This document shows positions 1 through 11,481 of a DNA stretch of 64,000 nt, in pieces. The notes beneath the pieces were generated by a model that saw only the letters and a program-made list of their open reading frames with translations, was not told the origin of the DNA and made no database searches. The stretch is from Thozetella sp. PMI_491. Lineage: Eukaryota; Ascomycota; Sordariomycetes; Chaetosphaeriales; Chaetosphaeriaceae. The DNA lies in assembly GCA_021432635.1 (NCBI GenBank), contig MU270015.1, forward strand, positions 1,473,762 through 1,537,761. The letters are read 5' to 3'. Each line of letters opens with the position of its first letter. Positions within the stretch are counted from its first letter, which is position 1. The position numbers and the translations under genes were made by a program.

Positions 1-653
1 TCGAGATGGATAGGGGTGCACAGAAGATCGAGCCGTTTAGCAATCTCCGCTGAGAGGGCCGGGTCAGCGACGCGGAGGCTTGGAAGTTAGGGGTGGTGTA
101 CGTATCTAGGGATATGCAAGGGCCTTGGTCGATCTGCAATCCTGCAGGATAAGGGTATTCCTGCCACAGATGCAGTGTAACAGTTCAGCTAGAAAATTGA
201 CCCTACGCTGTACGTAATATTTTTAACGAGTCTGACCTATCAGATCTGTTCTATGCCTGCACGGAGCGGGACGAGGCTTGGCAGAGGCGCGAAGAGACGG
301 CCATGGTGCAGGGTCCCCAAACCCGTGTGTAATTATTGGCCTAGGGCACGCCTTACGGTGCCGTTCGACTCCTCCATGCGGTTCGCTGCGTAAGTTCCAG
401 TGAGTTTGGCTAGGGTTCTGTATGTCGGCCAGCCTTCGTCGCATACCGAACCGGCCATATTTCTAGAGTAGGGCTGAAGAGCGCGTCGTGGTATGGTATA
501 AGATCCTACGACTTGATATCCCGGACAAAAGGGAGTCGGCCGGGACAGCAGTGTTCATGGATTCGCATCGGCAGGAAACAACGTTTTGGGAACATTTGCT
601 ATAGCTACACTGGACGGCTGGACAGCCTACAAAGACAGTCCGCGAATGGGACG
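1..653. other. Intergenic, no gene seen
   Basis: No reading frame here combines a plausible length with recognisable protein character or splice signals. The left edge could contain the flank of a gene outside the window, but nothing supports it. Confidence 0.5.
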
Positions 654-1554
654 CTAGGCTGAGATGCGCTTGACCTTGGTGTCAAAAGTCTTGACACCGT
701 TGGCTACCTGCTCGGTAATCGCTTCGATGATAGCGACGACCTCGGGCGTGTTGGTCAGGTGAGGCAGGTGACCAGACTTAATCTCGTATGTGTCGACGTC
801 GCGGCCTGCGCCCCGCATGTAATACACGTTGGACACTTGGAAGTAAAAGGGAGGTGCAATGTCGTCCCGGGTGTAAATGAAGGTAACGGGGATGTCCCTC
901 CAGGCACATTGCGTGAGTGGCTGCCAGAAGGCCTTCCCGTTGCATGGCACGAGGGTTGACATGTACGCGTCCACTTCTTCGTCGGTGGCTGTGTTCTGGT
1001 TCATGACACCATGCGCATTGGTCAAAAGGCCAGCTTTGTAGTCGCGGCAGGCACAAAAGCCGTCCTCAGCAAAGTCATAAGCTGACTCGTAAGCACTCCC
1101 CTCGTCGAACTCCGAGATTTTGTCCCAGATGGAGACACCCTCATTCAAACCATGGGCCGCCATATACACGAGTCGTACAACACCGCCGCCAAGCCCCTTG
1201 GCAGCGCGGGTGTCAAAACTATGGTGATTCTAGATTAGCTGGTGGCTGGCTGGGGTGGCTGTGGTAGGAGTCATACCCAAGCCCGTGGAGACCCTGTGTG
1301 CCCGGCAGCCCCCCGTAGGAGTGCATGATGGCAATAATCTGGCGCCCAGCGTCTGCGAGCTTCTCAGCACACGCACGAACACACTCCGCGTCGCTCAGCA
1401 TATCGCCATTGGGCGGCCGAGATCCATTCATGGTGGGAAGCAGAGGAACGTAGACCTCATAGCCGGCGGATTCGAGGGCTTTGGTGACCTTGCTGTAGGT
1501 CTCAGGCACGTGCCAGGCGCCGGCGACTATAATGACAGCGGGCTTAGCCGCCAT
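654..1554 (-). CDS. Alpha/beta hydrolase
   Basis: Two exons (1554-1277 and 1218-654) joined over a 58-nt intron with donor GTATGA and acceptor TAG give 280 aa. The protein starts with the strand-turn pattern PAVIIVAGAWH typical of the small cofactor-free alpha/beta hydrolase (AB_hydrolase_6) family. The nucleophile elbow is HSYGG with Ser79. A likely acid lies in RDD (about residues 211-212), and the catalytic His is in SGHLPH (about residue 243), so the triad appears intact. No signal peptide is visible, so it is probably cytosolic. The substrate cannot be read from sequence; relatives act as esterases, C-C hydrolases or tailoring enzymes in fungal clusters. The next gene is the UbiA-type enzyme 1.7 kb away, so membership in one cluster is possible but unproven. 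Confidence 0.9.
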
Positions 1555-3293
1555 GGTTGGTCGAGGCCGAACGACAAAGGACTAATATGGAGAGATGGCG
1601 AAGGGGTTATTTCCCACAGATGTCGGAAAAGTACTCAAATGACAAGGGGGCTTTGCGTGTTGAAATTAAAGGTCGGGCAACGAATATATTTGAGTTGCCT
1701 CGGACTGTTCGAAAGGCCGAACTCAACGGGAGGATGAAGGCATGCTCGGCTTGACCCAGATCACAGCCGGAGCTTCTAGATACTTTGACATGTCGCCAAA
1801 GTATATACGGCCCAGTCATGTAGCAGAAGATGACACACATCCCTTGGACCCGACGACACAACCACCACATAGTTGATTAACAACCGGCACGGCCATGACG
1901 GCGCGCAAATACACCAGCTCCCCAGGCCGAAAAAGCACGCGCGTAAGAATCATATGTAAATGCAAGACTAGTGCCATCCTACGCCTTGGGGGTGCAGTGC
2001 CGCCCCGTTTTGCCTCCCACCCCCATGGGCGGCTACTACCGCGTAGCCCATGCGACGATCTGCACAACGGTGACCAACTCAGGATCCTGTGTTCGGCTTA
2101 GCCCGATTCGGTGGTGGCCAGATATGGAGCCCGAATATAGTGCCACGCAGCGCGACGACCGCTAGACGCACGGGTGGTGGGGGCTGGTGGCATAGAATAA
2201 AGGTGAGGGGGGGGGTGGGGGAGAACTTGGTATGACGACGGGAGGCTGGCGCGGGGCTCCCCTCGCGCGAGCCGTGGAAGCCCAATGTTCGAAACTTGCC
2301 TAATCGGGGGGTTTGCGCTTGGTGTGATTGAAGTGAGATGAGCACCTTTCCAGCCAGCCGGCACAATCCCATTCCGTGCCCCATGAGATGTGCCGGTGGC
2401 GTCAGCAAGCCGGCGTAAGATATCTTACACTGCCTCCGGATTCCCGGGAAAGCATTCGAACGGCGAGTAATGCTTGCCAGTAGCATAAGGGCAGCGATGC
2501 TGTGCAAGGCGGAATATTTGTCTACGTAGTAGGTGGTATCCGTCGTCGCATCCTTCACCGGAGCGCTCGGGGCTCATCAGCTGCGATTGATTGATTCTAC
2601 TGAGGGATGGGCTGCAGGGAGGATGCGAGGAATTGCGCCCTACCTAATTTAAACGAGCTGCATGTGGGAACCGCAACAGCTTGGCGACAGCTTGCAACCT
2701 CACACGGCTGAGTCTGAGTCCCCGTGGGGCAGACTCTGTACTCGATGCAAGCTGTGCTCGTTGGGTTGCATGGTATCCCGGGCCCAACGTACCTGAGGTA
2801 CTCTAGTCATACCCAAAACGATCTGGAAGGATCGACTTGCGGGATTGCCAGGATCCAATTGTATAGCTTCCCGGCGCGCACCCAGCATCACATGTCCGTG
2901 CCAGCTGGCTGCCTCGATCTCAAGCAAGCCACTGGCAGAGACAATCACATCATGTCGGCACTCATTCACGTGTGTTCTGTCTGGTTGGCAGCGCGACTTG
3001 CGACCGAACGCGGGTGCAACACAGTAGCGCACTGCAAGCCAGTTGATAGCATCCGCCGCGGTGCTGGCCGAAAGAGACGAAGAGTACTACCTGCCTGAAG
3101 CTACAAAATGCGATAGGTACAGTTGGGGTCACCGAGCAATGTGCTGCTGGCTGGGCTCAGCCCCCCCACGCCAGCTATCGGGTCTACGTCTATGATCCCT
3201 CCGACTGGCGCTCGTCCCGACCAAACGGCCCAGCTCCGTAATCTCGCGTCGTGGGCCGCTCAAACGACCTAGAGAACAGCCGACGGAATGCCG
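1555..3293. other. Intergenic, no convincing gene
   Basis: Several overlapping frames on both strands lack domain character, signal peptides or supported splice sites. A G-rich run lies near 2207-2221. This stretch separates the hydrolase promoter from the 3' end of the UbiA-type gene. Confidence 0.45.
2207..2221. repeat. G-rich homopolymer run
   Basis: Nine G, one T, then five G. It is a simple low-complexity tract in intergenic DNA with no inferred function. Confidence 0.7.
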
Positions 3294-4307
3294 CTAAAGA
3301 CCCAATGCAGCCAGTAGGGGCAAAGCATACAGACAGCCCATCCACGCGTTCCAAAGCCGAAAGGTCCGCTTGTCAGCCTCGACTGTTCGGAAAGCGATCG
3401 TCCGGAACGCGACCCCGAGTCCCGTCGCCCAGACCACAATGCACGGGCCGAGCCCCACACCCCAGTGGCTCGGGCAGAGGACTGACCATGCTACCATGGG
3501 GCCTGCAGTGAACCACCGCGCCGTACCGTCGCCGATGCTCAGTGGCATGGTGCTTCGACCCCGCATGCGGTCCCCCGCCTGGTCGGCCATGTCCTGGGTC
3601 TGCACGGTCGAAAAAACAACCCCCGCAATGATGCACAGCCAGTGGAACGTCTGCCCGTGCTCGCCCGTCGTCGACAGGGGCATTTTGATGGCCATCTCGA
3701 GCGCGCCAGACGCGAAGCAGCAAAAGCCGAGGGCGTTGATCACGTTGCGGACCGCCCAGCTCGCGTCCGTGACGGGCAGGTCGTTGTAGATGTAGCCAAG
3801 CACCATGAGCGCCAGGCACTGCCGCAGGCCCCCGAGACACAGGCTGAGGATGAAGGCGGCGGGATACAGGCAGAGCATGACTGTCTTGGCCTGTGACGCG
3901 GCCATCCGACCCGACGGTAAGGTCCGCCAGGGCTTGTTCTGCTTGTCCTCCAGGATGGATTCCGGCTGCCGCTGGTTATCGATCGCGAAAGGAAGCAAGT
4001 TGATCCACACCCATAGCACCACCACAGGCAGGCGTAGGAGCACCTTAGCCCATGCGGGCCCCTGTTCCGAGGATGCCGAAAGGGCCAGGGCGTTCACGAT
4101 GCCGAATACCGACTGGGGAATCACGATAGTCTTCAAGTCACTCCGTGTGAAGAGCCATATCGAGTAGAGGTGGTAGGAGATGTTCGGCCTCGCTTTCGCG
4201 CGCCGCAGTGCCTGCAGCGATCGACGTTAGCCGTTGGGGCCTTTGAGCAGCGGTAGCACGATGGTGGGCGGCGGCTTGCTTACTGCGGTCATCAACGAGG
4301 GATACAT
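3294..4307 (-). CDS. UbiA-family membrane prenyltransferase / terpene cyclase
   Basis: Exon 1 (4307-4284) encodes only eight residues. A 72-nt intron with donor GTAAGC, branch GCTAAC and acceptor CAG joins exon 2 (4211-3294), giving 313 aa. An in-frame ATG at 4445 is an alternative start. The protein is strongly hydrophobic, with about seven to nine likely membrane helices. It carries both UbiA signatures: DNQRQPESILEDKQNKPWR around residues 86-104 (first Asp-rich site) and QDMADQAGDRMRGR around 214-227 (second site). This motif form (NQ...EDxxNKPxR, then DxxGDxxxGR) is found in fungal UbiA homologues, which include the membrane sesquiterpene cyclase of fumagillin biosynthesis. Whether this one cyclises farnesyl diphosphate or transfers a prenyl group cannot be decided. 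It is divergent from the P450 next door, with a 457-bp shared promoter. Confidence 0.88.
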
Positions 4308-4764
4308 GGTGGCTGACGAGGTGGCGTATGATTGCCGGTGCCGACCATTCGAGGTGCTTGCAGGCTGGGCCCATGCCAACGTCTTGCCCCTATTTGTATT
4401 CCTGGGGTCTCTCTCGCTACCCGGACGCCACGGAGCCGAGTTCACGAGCTATCACCCGCGCGTTCATCCTAGAACAATTGCCGGCGCTTCAACGGCCGGT
4501 TTGCATGATGGCGGTCCGTTCTTCCTCCAACCCGAACCTCGGTATTGGACGTGATATTGTCGGCTTTGGCGGAGGGAACGCTAGCTGAACTGCCACATCC
4601 CGCGAGAGATCGACGATCGTCGATAGTTTGGGCTGATACGCCGAGCTGCAGTCTCCACCGACGATAGTAACCATCAGCTCCTGCTCCCCGACCCCCACCT
4701 TATCCTGGCCAATATACCCTTGCCATATCTGACCAGGTAAGATCTAGTTCTTGTTCTTGTCATC
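4308..4764. promoter_or_regulatory. Shared divergent promoter, UbiA / P450
   Basis: The 457 bp between the two start codons must hold the promoters of both genes. Short CGG/CCG pairs occur near 4336-4343, but no convincing operator can be assigned. The arrangement suggests co-regulation. Confidence 0.45.
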
Positions 4765-6577
4765 ATGCCCATCAACGAGGACTGGCCTTCCTCTCTCTCC
4801 GTTCACACACCCCTCAACGCCATGTATACGCCAAACCTAAGTCAGCTTTGCGCTGCAAGCGCCGTCCTTGGTGTTGCCTCCCACCTTGGTGTGTTTATTC
4901 GTGGCGAATGGCACATGCAAGCACCTCTGTTGTTCTACACCTATTCTTTTCTTACCCTCACCCTATTCGTTTTCCAGTACCGTTATCTCGAACACGAGCT
5001 TGCCGTCAGTGTCCAGACAACATGGCTTCTCACCACCTCCTATGCTACTGGTCTTTTTACAAGCATCATCATCTATCGCAAGTTTTTCCACCGTCTTCGC
5101 CACTTCCCTGGCCCCTGGATGGCCGGGGCCACCAAGTTCTGGCATGTTTGGCAATGTCGTACTGGTCGAAACTATCTTGTCATAGAGGAGCTCCATAGGA
5201 AGTACGGACCCGTGATCCGGACTGGCCCAGAGGAGCTTACCATCATCCATGCCGAAGTCCCCCGCGCCGTTGATGGGCCGGGGAACGAATGCACCAAGGC
5301 AGTATGGTACGATTTTCTACTTCCTGAGATAGCTCTCAATACCACTCGAAGCAAGTCAGAGCATGATGCCCGACGGCGTGTCTGGGACCGCGGCTTTAGC
5401 AAGAGCGCTCTTGCCGTCTACGAGGAACGCGTTGAGGAGCATGCCGAGACCCTCATCCGGCGTCTCGCTGAGCTAGCCCATGAGGGAAAGCCTGTCAACG
5501 TCTCCGACTGGTTCTACTGGTTCACGTTTGACGTGATGGGCGAGTTCGCCTTCGCTCGCTCATTCAATATGCTTCGAGACGAGAGGTGGCACTCTGCCGT
5601 GTACCTGCTGCGGAGGGCGATGAGTTTGCTGGGGCCATTCAGCGCGGTACCGTGGCTAGCCCAGATCGCCTTTTATGTCACGCCTTGGATGTACATCGTC
5701 CGAGACTGGCTAGGCATGATGGAGTGGTGTAAGGAGCGTATGCGGGAGCGCATCCAGGCACGTTCATCCGCCGCCACAGAGAATTGACGCGTAGTTCTGA
5801 CTTGGACATAGATGAAAGGATCCCTCCCGGATGTTTCCCATTGGCTAATTGATGCCTCTCTAAAGAGAGGCTCTCTGGAAGCTGATCGTGAGTGGCTCAA
5901 CGGCGACGCCGTGACGATTATCATCGCCGGAAGGTACGCCCGATTCCCTTGTCTTCATGCCGCACTTTATGCAATGCTAAGCAGCCTACCTTACCTTTAG
6001 TGACACCATCGCCCCAACCCTTGTGTTTGCTTGTTACGAGCTTGCGCGGAACCCCGAGCAGCAGGCTAAGATTCTCACTGAGCTCCAAGATGTGGACATC
6101 CATAACAGCAGCCAGCTTCAGCGTTGTGCACACCTCACCGCCGTCATCGACGAGACGCTCCGGCTGCATCCACCAGTGCCCACTGGGGGCTATCGCCAAT
6201 CCCCACCCGCCGGCATGACAATTGCGGAGACGTATATTCCCGGAAACGTGACTATTGTTTCCCCCCGCTACTCGTTAGCTCGTCTTGAGTCCTCATACGA
6301 GCGGGCCACGGAATGGATCCCTGAGCGCTGGACCACTAACCCGGAGATGGTGCGCGATGCGCGGGGCTTCGCGCCCTTCTCGCAAGGGCGGTTCAACTGC
6401 GTGGGCAAGAACCTCGCATACAGCGAGATGCGCTTCGTTCTCGCGCTGATAGTACATCGTTTTACGATAGAGTTCAGCCCTGGCGGTGACCAGGGAATGA
6501 GTTTATTTGCTGATTTGAAGGACCAGTTCACTGCCGCGCCAGGCAGACTGGAGCTGGCATTCAAGCTGAGGGGCTAG
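4765..6577 (+). CDS. Cytochrome P450 monooxygenase
   Basis: Three exons (4765-5737, 5819-5933, 6001-6577) give 554 aa. The N-terminus has about three hydrophobic segments before the FPGPW proline-rich hinge, so it is an ER membrane enzyme with a longer anchor than most P450s. Diagnostic motifs are present in order: I-helix AGSDTIAPT (split by the second intron), K-helix ETLR, PERW, and the haem loop FSQGRFNCVG with Cys496 as thiolate ligand. Intron 1 (5738-5818) contains in-frame stops. The model with donor GTATGC and acceptor AAG at 5818 is the one I found that restores the frame into PDVSHWLID. The neighbouring UbiA-type gene is divergent, so oxidation of its terpenoid product is the natural hypothesis. 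The substrate is unknown. Confidence 0.92.
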
Positions 6578-7841
6578 GCTCCTAGGTCTCCTATTATTAT
6601 ATTTTCCATTGCTTGATCTCATTTGCTTTCAAGGCCGGATCCCGGAGGCGGTTGAGTCAATGGACTTAGTCTAATCAGCGAAAATTTTACAACAGTTATT
6701 GACCTAACACCATCTGCATAGTTGTCGTATTGTTGCTTTTTTCTGGCTATGCACTATAAAGAATAAACTTAAGTACCGTCAAGAAGGTGCCTGGCAAGCA
6801 CTGTGGCCGTGGTGATAAACGTAATGCGCGCGGTGTAGAGAAGTCCCACCTGAAGGTTGGGTGTTGATCTTTGTTTGCCAAGTTCCTGCTCCATTTGACG
6901 TGTGGCGTTGCCCGTGGATTCCTTAGCCAACCCAAAATGGCCCAAAACAAGCTTGGGATACTAGTAAATATTCATTCGTACAGCATGCTACCCGAGGTTA
7001 ATGTACCGGTTTCCGTATGCCTGATATACCAATCTATTGATCGCGTAGTCGTACGACAATAGCCGCAGAAAGCGGTGTTTACTCTGGAATTATTTAGCGA
7101 GGTATCCGTATCGTGCTTCAAGAATCCTCCACTTGCCCCTCTTCGTCAAGGGATTCGACGTAATATTGTATGGATTAGGTGTAGAACCTAGTAACAGCTG
7201 TTGCTATTAATAAGGTTACAGCAATGCTTTCTAGGCATTTGCTACCCGTGGTTTTAGTGGAAGATGTCTTGCCTCCTCGACCCGGTCCCGTGTGAGTATA
7301 TGCGACGGCAACACCCACCAGTCCTCATACCACATGCCGCCTTATTTCCGCACCTCGGTCACCCACCTCTGCTCCATCCATGCTGACCGCCACCGGCCAT
7401 GCGTGCGGGGTATGGAGTGACCCCGCGCCGTTCCTCCACCAAGTCTAGTGTATCGAGACTGGAGACATTAAACTAGGGAATGTGGGTAACAATGCAAGCA
7501 GTAGTATAGTCTATCGCAATGTCTTTAGAGCCATGACTCGGGCCATTAAAGTGTTTTCTCCGGCTAGTGCCTTCGTAAATTTCCCGACGGCTTATTTGAT
7601 ATTCTTTAAAACGGTGAATTACTCCGTGCAAGACTGAACTCGGCTCCTCTTCGTTGATATTTGGTCTCCCAAGGAAGCAATCGTCTCCCATCCGAAAGCC
7701 TCCATCTTTCTACGCACTACAAGCCTACCGATAAGAGTTATTTAAGCTTCAGCTAGTCGACCGAGTGAATGATTTTGAGAGTGTATTGTGTGTTGTACCA
7801 TCGTTTGACTGCGCAGATGAGAGCCGGTACTGCAACTTAAG
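6578..7841. other. AT-richer intergenic region
   Basis: No supported gene. A TATA-like TTATTTAAG near 7738-7746 lies about 100 bp upstream of the fucosidase start and may belong to its promoter. Confidence 0.45.
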
Positions 7842-10371
7842 ATGGTCTCCTTCTTAAGCCTAACCAACCTTCTTGGTTTCCCCCAGTGGGATGTCTCAAA
7901 TCAAGTGAGTCTTACAGGGTTTTCACCAAAGCCCCCTATCTTCCTGCCTGTCCGTAGCTAACAAGGACCTATTAGGTTGCGTTAAACCACGGGCCTCTAC
8001 CAGTCACAGGCTCATCTTCCGTAGTCGTTCAGCTCGACCTTGCACCGTATTTTAACAACAAGGCATTCGGAAAATATCCAGGGGAAGCATCTTTTGATAC
8101 AACCCATCGGTCATACCCTATACCCAATGACCTTGCTCCGGATGGCATATACACTTCGTCACTGACCGGACTCAGCTACGCCTTCCCGGGGTACACCGGA
8201 GCCAAAGGACAGCTGGACAATGTCATCTGCACCGGACAAAGCATTACAGTGCCCGAGGGCAACTACTTTTCCGTTTCTATGCTAGTTGCTTCGGACGTCC
8301 CCCGCACTACCGTGTCTGATGCCGTGGAGTTTACGTATACTTCCAACGGGGCCAAAACCGTCGTAGCCGAGGAGCTCCGCGCCCCACCGGCGTGGACGTG
8401 GACGATTTTGACTCGCGGCGAGATAGTGCTGCCATTTGGTTATACAGCAGATGGCGTTGACTACAACACGTCCCAGATTTTCGAATGGACAAGCGCTGTG
8501 AGGCCGGGGGATAACCTTCAGTCCATCACTCTACCCAACACTACCGACGCCGACTCCGGTCGAATCCACGTGTTCGCCATCTCACTGTGGCAGGGTCACG
8601 AGGTCAACATACAAAGTGTGCGCCCGACTCAGAAGTCGACAGAAGCCGGGAACCAGGTCGTCGAGATCACAATCAACAATGCGGGACGTGAATGCGTGGC
8701 GGGCAAAGGTCTGAAAGTTTCCATCGAGGGCTGTGGTATTAAGACAGTGGAGGGAGGGTTGGTGAAAAGACTTTGTCCAGGTGACCAGAAAAGAGTCAAC
8801 ATTGGCGTCACGGGCACCTGCTCTGGGGGATCCGTTTACGCGATTCTGGGCGATGACTCGCACAAGCAGAGCACTGAGTTCGCGGACATGAAAATCGCCA
8901 TAGAGGATTATACGTCCGATCTGAGCAGCGTCGAGAAGCACGAATCGCCGCAATGGTTCGACGACGCAAAATTCGGCATCTTCATCCACTGGGGTCCATA
9001 CTCTGTACCTGCTTGGGGCAACAGTTCTGACCACGAGACATACGCGGAATGGTTCTGGTAAGTACTTCTCGGAAAGTCTGAAATGTCATCGTCTAACCGT
9101 ACACGTCGAGTAGGTGGTATACGAATTCACATTTTATCGGAGCCGATAAATCTGATGACTACAGTTATCGACTTCGGACCTACGGCCCGGACTGGGTATA
9201 TGATGATACTTTTCCCGAGTTCAAGGCCGAGAAATTCGACCCAAAAGAATGGCTAGATCTCTTTACCGATGCCGGCGCAAAGTACTTTGTCTTTACGACT
9301 AAACACCACGATGGCTTCGCGCTGTTTGATACTGGAGCCACCTCTAATCGATCTTCTCTTCATTACGGCCCTAAGCGCGATCTGCTCCGAGAATTATTCG
9401 ATGCTTCCGCTCAATATTACCCAGACCTAAAACGCGGAACCTATTTCTCCCTGCCAGAGTGGTACAACCCTGATTTTGGACCGTATGGATTTGTAGAGAG
9501 CGATGACCCAGCCTCTGTCTCCTGGCTGGGCATGCTGGCTACAAACCCCTATACGGACGAAGTCGAACCCTATACGGGCCACATACCAGTCAATGACTAT
9601 ATAACCGACTTGCAGGTGCCGCAAATGGAGAGTCTTGCATACGAATATGAGACTGAGATTATGTGGTGCGATATCAGCGCTGCCAATGGCACGGCCGCGT
9701 TTGCAGCACAGTGGTGGAACAAAGCGCGGCAAGCCGGCCGACAGGTAGTCATGAACAGTCGGTGTGGTGTCCCACAGGCTACAGACTATGAAACTCCAGA
9801 ATACACAACTTACAGCTCAGCGCAGCTGCGCAAGTGGGAGAGTAGTCGTGGACTGGATCCATTCAGCTACGGCTACAACCGCGCCACGCCAGACGAGGAC
9901 TACATGGACGCGAAGAGTGTGATCACATCGCTGGTTGATATCGTTGCCAAGAATGGAAACCTGCTGATAGATGTAGGCCCTCGAGCTGACGGCACTATCC
10001 CCGAGATCCAGGCGAAAATCTTGCGGGAGGCAGGCGCGTGGATCCGGAAGCACGGAGAGGCCATTTACGACACCGCCTATTGGTTCGTGCAAACACAGAT
10101 CTCGACACCAGATGCGGAAATCCGATTCACGCAGACACAAGACGCGTTTTACATTCTATTCTTGGAAGACCCAGTGGTTGTTGACGGCTTTGTGATTGTG
10201 GACGCTGCAGTTCCCATCCTCGAGAATGATATTGTTAGTCTTGTAGGTGTCGAAGGTGCTGGCAGCCTAGCATGGAAGTGGACAGCCAGTGGGGGACTCG
10301 CGATTGAAGTTTCTGCAGAAAAGATTGCGCAGGATGAATATTGCTGGGTGTTCAAGATAGCGTATCAGTGA
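7842..10371 (+). CDS. Alpha-L-fucosidase, glycoside hydrolase family 29
   Basis: Three exons (7842-7904, 7976-9057, 9114-10371) give 800 aa. Roughly the first 300 residues form the N-terminal beta-rich extension typical of fungal members. The GH29 barrel begins near [29 protein letters not shown] and [12 protein letters not shown] follow. The nucleophile motif is [11 protein letters not shown], with Asp568 as the probable nucleophile. [16 protein letters not shown] closes the catalytic domain. The enzyme would hydrolyse alpha-L-fucosyl linkages, for example in xyloglucan or glycans. The short first exon has a hydrophobic stretch but no textbook signal peptide, so the 5' end is the weakest part of the model and secretion is not certain. 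Both introns have canonical GTGAGT/GTAAGT donors. Confidence 0.9.
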
Positions 10372-11481
10372 TGTGAAGTCCATACACTTCCAAAGGGCTG
10401 GACGGCATTGTTATCTACTTTATCCCATCCGTACTTGGCCCTCCGATGTGTGGCAAATCATCCAACCGCGAATGGCGTTAATATAGGCAAGGGGTTTGGG
10501 CCAATCGTCCTCGATGAGGGAGAGCGGCGTTGCAAAGATCGGGCTAGTGTTACGGTTATATCGATTGTCGTGCCTTTCGTGGATTCAGATTTGTTGCTTA
10601 GTTAGTATAGGCTTCTATGCAATGCAGCCATTACAAATCGAGCCTGCAATTCCTCCTACATCAAAGCCGTGAAGCGGACTCTTAGATGAACTACATCAAA
10701 GAACTTCGGTTTGTGCAACTCAATTGAGATGTTTCTGCTTATCAGTCCACTACCTTGACTTATGTTGACAGCCGCATGCCAAGCCTTCCTCTAACTGTCG
10801 ACGATACCGACACCGGATCCGCATAGATGTCCTCATATAGCTCCGTGGAACTAAAAGCTAGCGGGAACTTGCTGAACATTGGGTATACTGTAGTGATAAC
10901 CTCTTCTCACCGCAGCTATTTCTAACATTAAACCAGTTGCCCACGAGGCCCAAGTACCTTGATCTCGAGCCTCTCAATCAGAAGACCGTGTACATCGTCT
11001 AGCGACGCATAATTCGGCTCCATAGGTGGATTCAAGCCTTGATGGAGTCAAGGTACTCTTTAGTCGATAAGAGGATGGCGAGCGGCACGAGTATTTCATT
11101 AGCTAAGTGTTGCACTCCGCCATTATTTTGGTTCTAGCTGCTTCACTAGGTAGTTTGTCTATACTCATCCCGTCGGCTTTTCGGGACATCTAAGACTTTT
11201 CACATATTTGCTAAGGGATACCGCAACCAACTGATACTTACGGCTTATTTCTCATTGAGGCATCGAAATAGCGCATAGACTCACAGGAAGTTTGGCTAAA
11301 GCTCTAATTATTGCTAGCAGCGGCCTGCAAAATTTCTCATCTACCCATGTGTTAGTTATGGCCTTGTTGTCTAAACCTACCCCAGTATCACAATAACTAA
11401 TCTAAAAATTCTAGCAGTCATGCGCAACATATCGGTGTTGGGATATCTTCTCTGTGTGTTGCCTTTTTTTCTGGCCAAGCT
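10372..11481. other. Intergenic, no gene seen
   Basis: The 3' flanks of the convergent fucosidase and MFS genes. Only short frames without protein character are present. Confidence 0.5.

Noticed and set aside
2079-3098. Long overlapping frames on both strands
   Set aside because: High GC inflates frame length. None shows domains, signal peptide or splice support.
3370-3840. Overlapping frames on both strands across the UbiA-type gene
   Set aside because: They are antisense or out-of-frame shadows of a gene with clear UbiA motifs.
5738-5818. In-frame stops in the P450 gene suggesting a pseudogene
   Set aside because: An 81-nt intron (GTATGC to AAG) removes them, and all P450 motifs downstream are intact.
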